DNA of 64,000 bases from Streptomyces sp. NBC_01197. GTDB taxonomy: Bacteria; Actinomycetota; Actinomycetes; Streptomycetales; Streptomycetaceae. How positions within the stretch are numbered: the stretch's first letter is position 1; every line of letters starts with the position of its first letter. A program made the translations under genes and the position numbers. Location: assembly GCF_036010505.1 (NCBI RefSeq), contig NZ_CP108569.1:7563831-7627830 (forward strand), in the 5' to 3' direction. The notes beneath the pieces are model-generated. The model had not been told where the DNA came from and searched no databases. It saw only the letters and a list, made by a program, of their open reading frames with translations. This document shows, piece by piece, positions 61,002-64,000 of this stretch.

Positions 61002-61592
61002 ATGGCCGGCGGAGCTACCGACCTATGGGGCGAGTGGCAGAAACACGGCGCCCAAGGCATCAGCGGCGCCCAGGCACTCGCGGGCGAGCTCGACCGCATC
61101 GCCCGGGAGAGCAGCATTGCTTCGCCCGTAACAACCCACCGAGGGCTCTCCGCCCGCCTGCGCTACCTCAACACCCGCCCCGGCCGCGAAGTCTTGCGAG
61201 AGCACGGAATCTCGACCCGCCTGCTGCGCTCCTGGGAGCGCGGGACACGCCCCAGCCGACCCAAGTTGGAAGCCATCAACCTGGCCTATCAGGAACGCCG
61301 CCGTGACAACCTCGTCCGTTCGGGCGCACTGAAGCGCCTACTGGACAACGGAAGCCGCGGCCGCAGGATCGAGATCTACCCCGTCGACCAGACGGCTGTG
61401 GATGAGCGGTATCGCCGACCGAACGTCAGTGAGCGCTCGGTGCAGGCACGGTACGTCTGGGACGACATGATCGATGCCTGGGCCCAGAACGACACGGACA
61501 CCCTGGACGAAATCTGGGATGACATCATTACCGACCTCGACTCTGACTATGCGGCATACGCATACGTCGGTTCCATTGGAATCGGCGCATGA
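61002..61592 (+). CDS. Probable telomere terminal protein (Tpc/Tpg-like)
   Basis: 196 residues, ATG at 61002 only three bases after the previous stop, with GGGGGAG upstream: a coupled operon. The protein is basic at first with an HTH-like stretch (LREHGISTRLLRSWERGTRP, about 66-85), then LEAINLAYQERRRDN and an acidic tail (DEIWDDIITDLDSDYAAYAY). Size, HTH-like centre and position downstream of the associated-protein gene match Streptomyces terminal proteins, which serve as primer for filling telomere ends. The nucleotide-accepting residue cannot be named. A decayed copy is at 62596-62904. Confidence 0.6.
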   Translation: MAGGATDLWGEWQKHGAQGISGAQALAGELDRIARESSIASPVTTHRGLSARLRYLNTRPGREVLREHGISTRLLRSWERGTRPSRPKLEAINLAYQERRRDNLVRSGALKRLLDNGSRGRRIEIYPVDQTAVDERYRRPNVSERSVQARYVWDDMIDAWAQNDTDTLDEIWDDIITDLDSDYAAYAYVGSIGIGA

Positions 61593-61836
61593 ATCCGGAA
61601 ACGACTAGTATCGATTTTTGATCGGCCGACTATCTGCTCCACGAAGGACACGCCATACACGGTGTCCTGGAAGGCGAACCAACGGCCAACCGCAAGGCCC
61701 TCTCTGACCATGTGTTCCGTTCAAATCAACGGCACTTACGGGCTGCTGAAGCGTCTGCCCGCCCAGAACCCTTATGGAGATGTAGTGGGCGCTAATCTCC
61801 GCCTTCCTGGGCTTAATACGCAGTGATTCAGGAGTG

Positions 61837-61872
61837 GTCTATCTCTGCTAGGTCGTCCTAGCAGAGATAGAC
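61837..61872. terminator. Perfect 16-bp hairpin after the telomere operon
   Basis: GTCTATCTCTGCTAGG and its exact complement (61857-61872) enclose the loop TCGT. It could end the operon transcript. The outer half (GGTCTATCTCTG) is kept in the right arm near 62469-62486, but the second half is not, so the hairpin itself exists only on the left. It may be a telomere-type foldback rather than a terminator. Confidence 0.55.
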
Positions 61873-61988
61873 TCCCAGCGGTCTAATTTGTTGCCATGTG
61901 AAAATTCTGATAGGCTCTCAAATCTCCTTTGGAGAGCAAGGGTTGACAACCGGTCAAAAGAGGACACCTCTCTATCTTGTAGCCAGCC

Positions 61989-62154
61989 ATGAAATGCGCG
62001 GAGCGGATTTCATACCGGAAATCGCGGAGCGATTTCCGGAAGGCCGAAATTGCGGAGCAATTCGTGCCGCAGCCAACGAAGTTGGCTGTACCGGTGGCGA
62101 AGCCATGCGGCTAGCCACGCGGAGCGCGGCAGGGTCACCGCCGCGTAGCGGCGG
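61989..62154. repeat. Telomere-like hairpin array, left arm
   Basis: Six closely packed palindromes with mostly three-base loops: 61989-62013 (arms ATGAAAT), 62015-62039 (11-bp perfect arm CCGGAAATCGC, loop GGA), 62045-62064 (TTGC GGA GCAA), 62070-62088 (CAGCCAAC, loop GAA), 62095-62105 (TGGC, loop GAA) and 62138-62154 (CCGCCGC, loop GTA). Packed palindromes with purine-rich trinucleotide loops are the hallmark of Streptomyces telomere 3' ends. Confidence 0.75.
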
Positions 62155-62177
62155 CGCGTCATGTCTGCGGAAGGTGG

Positions 62178-62243
62178 GCGCGCGCGCGCGCGCGCGCGCG
62201 CGCGCACGCGCGCGCGCACACACACGCGCACGCGCGCGCGCGC
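62178..62243. repeat. 66-nt alternating purine-pyrimidine tract
   Basis: Uninterrupted (CG)n with embedded CA runs, from the G at 62178 to the C at 62243. It occupies the centre of symmetry of the inverted duplication. Such DNA easily adopts the left-handed Z form and is slippage-prone. Confidence 0.9.
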
Positions 62244-62261
62244 TCTACTCCACAGACACGA

Positions 62262-62375
62262 CGCGCCGCCGCCGCGGCGGTGACCCCGCGCTCCGCGCGC
62301 TTCGCCACCAGCAGCCAACTTCGTTGGCTGCGGCTTTTCGCAATCCGCGATTGTATGAAAATCCGCTCCGCGCGT
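62262..62375. repeat. Telomere-like hairpin array, right arm
   Basis: Mirror image of the left array: GCC/GGC-rich palindrome at 62266-62280, CGCG-CTC-CGCG near 62287, 62311-62331 (GCAGCCAAC, loop TTC; same palindrome as 62070-62088), 62341-62353 (CAATC, loop CGC, GATTG) and an AAATCCGCTCCGCG block near 62359 that mirrors 61993-62009. Sequence has diverged between arms, but order is kept. Confidence 0.75.
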
Positions 62376-62595
62376 TATTTAAATAAATGATCCTCTTTGA
62401 CCGGTTAATCGAGCTGAGAGCCTATCAGAAACCGCATGGTATTAAAATTAGACCGCTGAAATCTGGCGACCCAGAGATAGACCACTCTGAATCGCCGTGA
62501 TGGTGCGCCCTGCGGCGGGCGGAACAGCAGGGAACTGCCGTTGTGCCCGGAACGCAGAGAAGAGCCTTGTTTCCAGGACACCGTGTATGGCGTGG

Positions 62596-62904
62596 TCACT
62601 GGTGGAGCAAGCCGATCCGCCGATGCGCCGACCCGATGGGGCCGACATGCCGCCTTCTTGCCGGTGAAGTCGAGGTGTCGGTCGTCGGAATGTCCGTACG
62701 GAAAAAAGTCATGTCGTTGGGCGTAGCGCAACGTTCGGTCGGCAATCCACAGGCGAGGCCCTGCGGCCACGAAGCCGCTCGGCAGACGAGGCGGCGGCGT
62801 TCCTGATAGGCCAGGTTGACAGTAAGCAATTGGGGTCGGGGCCCGTGCTTCTCAAAACTTCGTGCGGAGCAGCGCAGGCGGGTGAATTTATTACAGGCGA
62901 GCAA
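62596..62904 (-). pseudogene. Decayed copy of the terminal-protein gene
   Basis: On the minus strand a frame reads RSFEKHGPRPQLLTVNLAYQ followed by ERRR, matching EAINLAYQERRR of the intact protein. Nucleotide similarity continues in other frames (GCCGACCGAACGT near 62730 and GACATTCCGACGACCGAC near 62695). There are several frameshifts and no start. Part of the right arm of the inverted duplication. Confidence 0.75.
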
Positions 62905-62939
62905 TCTTGCTCTCTGGGGCGATGGACAGGCTCTTGCAG

Positions 62940-63790
62940 ATGCCTGAACCGCTGATGCCTTGTTTTCGTCTTCTGCTGCTGCGCCTCCGTCAGTGGCTCA
63001 GGCATGGGTACCTGCAGCCGTGTGGTGTTCTTCCTTTGACCCTTGGGACGGTGCGACACCTCCAGGCACCCGGTGCCCGTTACCTCAGCCTGTGGGACCT
63101 AATCAGTTGGTATCCGTGCTCAAGCCCCAGTCTTTCTGCTGCTTTCAGACACGTTGGCCCCGACAGTATGTGCATCCCATTCAAATCGTTCCCAGTTGCC
63201 TTTGCTTTCCCCATGGCCTGACAGGGCTCCATTGATTTCGTACTCTGAGATAACAAATGACGTTTTGCATCGCCCTAGGTGTGTCTGCCTCGTTTAAATG
63301 GACAGTCACTGGCAGCAACCGAGTTTCAGCGCAGTAGAGCAGACGTGACGGTTCTTCCGACGTTCCGCGGCGGGGTGACGTGGACGCCAGCGTAGTCGGC
63401 CTCAATCGCTCAGTAGGCCGTTCATGTCCCGGGAACGTGGGCACCATTCCCGTTCGGTCGTCGCCTTTGCCGTGCTGCCGAGTTGTTGTGGGGGCGAGGG
63501 CTCCCGGTGTTCATCGACGCTGCTGGGCGACGTGCCTCGTCTTGGGACCGCGATGGCGGGCGGCCACCTCCTCGACTCGTTCCTGGACGGTACTTCGGCG
63601 CGTTAGTGTTGCGGTCGGCGTCGGCAGGCAGCAGGGCGCGGGTGGGGCGGCGGGGTCGGCATCCCCGGTGAGCGGCGGGCGTGCGTCGGTCCATGCGGCT
63701 TTTCCGCTCTGTCTGCGGCCTGACGTGTTGTCCCAGGGCGCAGCTGCTCGCCCGTGAGGGCTCGGCCGCCATCGGCATGACCTCATGCCT
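62940..63790 (-). pseudogene. Decayed copy of the telomere-associated-protein gene
   Basis: Read on the minus strand, GCCGCAGACAGAGCGGAAAA (encoding RRQSGKAAW) near 63710 and CAGGAACGAGTCGAGGAGG (VQERVEE) near 63585 are nearly identical to the intact gene. Further in, TCTACTGCGCTG then AAACTCGG near 63330 and the motif A region (GACATGAACGGCCTAC) are still recognisable. Deletions shorten it by about a third, and all frames are broken. Confidence 0.78.
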
Positions 63791-64000
63791 ACGTCGGGGC
63801 TCTCACGCCGCATTTTTAGGCTGATTTCCTGTCAGGTAGCGAGACCGACGCCCCGTGAAGGACCCCTGCCCGGCCTGACGCGTCCGCTCATCGGAGTGGG
63901 CAGCGGGGCGACGGAAGGCCGGGCCGGCCGTGTCACCGGCCTCGACAGGTGACTAGCAACATTTCAGGCGAGCAGATATTGTTCATGTCCTGTTACGAGT

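Larger units (their letters stand above)
59478..63960. repeat. Large imperfect inverted duplication of a telomere-replication module
   Basis: Left arm 59478 to about 62177 and right arm about 62244 to 63960 match as reverse complements in the same order. Outermost is the leader (left CGGCCTTCCGTCGCCCCGCT near 59503, right in reverse near 63910), then the Tac-like gene (intact left, decayed right), the Tpc-like gene (intact left, decayed right), a 24-nt identical stretch around CACGCCATACACGGTGTCC (left 61648-61671), a block at 61876-61920 against 62415-62458, and the hairpin arrays. The right arm is about 1 kb shorter because of deletions. The arms meet at the 62178-62243 tract. Confidence 0.85.

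Noticed and set aside
62178..62243. CRISPR or tandem-repeat array
   Set aside because: A dinucleotide run without spacers; it is simple-sequence DNA.
59478..63960. Simple fold-back assembly artefact as explanation of the inverted duplication
   Set aside because: The arms differ by many substitutions and deletions and one arm is about 1 kb shorter, so they are not copies of the same read. Joining of two diverged ends by the assembler remains possible and is listed as a refutation test.

Overview
The window looks like an accessory region of a Streptomyces linear replicon (giant linear plasmid or chromosome arm). It has very high GC with GC-rich third codon positions, GTG starts, GGAGG-type ribosome binding sites, Streptomyces-type insertion sequences, a DUF6083 protein, and a telomere-replication gene pair beside an array of trinucleotide-loop hairpins. 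No rRNA, tRNA or CRISPR array was seen.

Layout. 0-5.2 kb: plasmid-type genes (IclR fragment at the edge, helicase-associated-domain remnant, Cys-rich protein, XRE regulator with an 18-bp inverted-repeat operator, DUF6083 protein, UvrD-like helicase). 5.3-9.4 kb: an IS630-type element split by an IS21-type element that carries a VOC-family passenger gene; ends and target duplications can be read to the base. 9.5-20 kb: SpoIIE phosphatase, F420/NADP-type reductase with a decayed TetR partner, and flavin genes (flavin reductase, riboflavin kinase, RutA-like monooxygenase) with an AraC regulator. 19.3-37 kb: one long minus-strand catabolic series read from 37.0 down to 19.3 kb: VOC-acyl-CoA synthetase fusion, MaoC, Baeyer-Villiger-type monooxygenase, CocE hydrolase, 6-oxocamphor-hydrolase-like crotonase, NTF2-like protein, FAD hydroxylase, muconolactone-isomerase-like protein, OYE, M24-like hydrolase, fused E1 and E2 of a 2-oxoacid dehydrogenase, and SDR. 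A divergent IclR regulator sits at its head. 39-46 kb: MHS transporter, four SDRs, an isocitrate-lyase-fold protein, a cupin and a TetR regulator. 46.9-52 kb: a graveyard of broken genes (esterase, response regulator, IS630-interrupted reductase, obg with its GTPase domain deleted). 52-59.2 kb: two luciferase-like monooxygenases, flavin reductase, MFS exporter, F420/NADP-type reductase and TetR, with a shared operator. 59.5-64 kb: telomere-protein operon followed by a large imperfect inverted duplication.

The most striking structure is at 59.48-63.96 kb. The left arm has an intact pair (a Tac/Tap-like and a Tpc/Tpg-like gene) followed by palindromes. The right arm is the same module in reverse order and orientation, with both genes decayed. 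The arms meet at a 66-nt alternating purine-pyrimidine tract. This is what an ancient end-to-end fusion of two related telomeres would look like. A joining of two diverged ends by the assembler is the main alternative.

Functionally, the 19-46 kb genes suggest catabolism of a cyclic ketone or (bi)cyclic terpenoid: hydroxylation and dehydrogenation, C-C cleavage of a cyclic diketone, Baeyer-Villiger-type oxygenation, ester hydrolysis, CoA activation and hydration. Two loci (13.8-16.8 and 43.2-44.9 kb) look like duplicated cassettes that have lost complementary parts, and three F420/NADP-type reductase loci show the same history.
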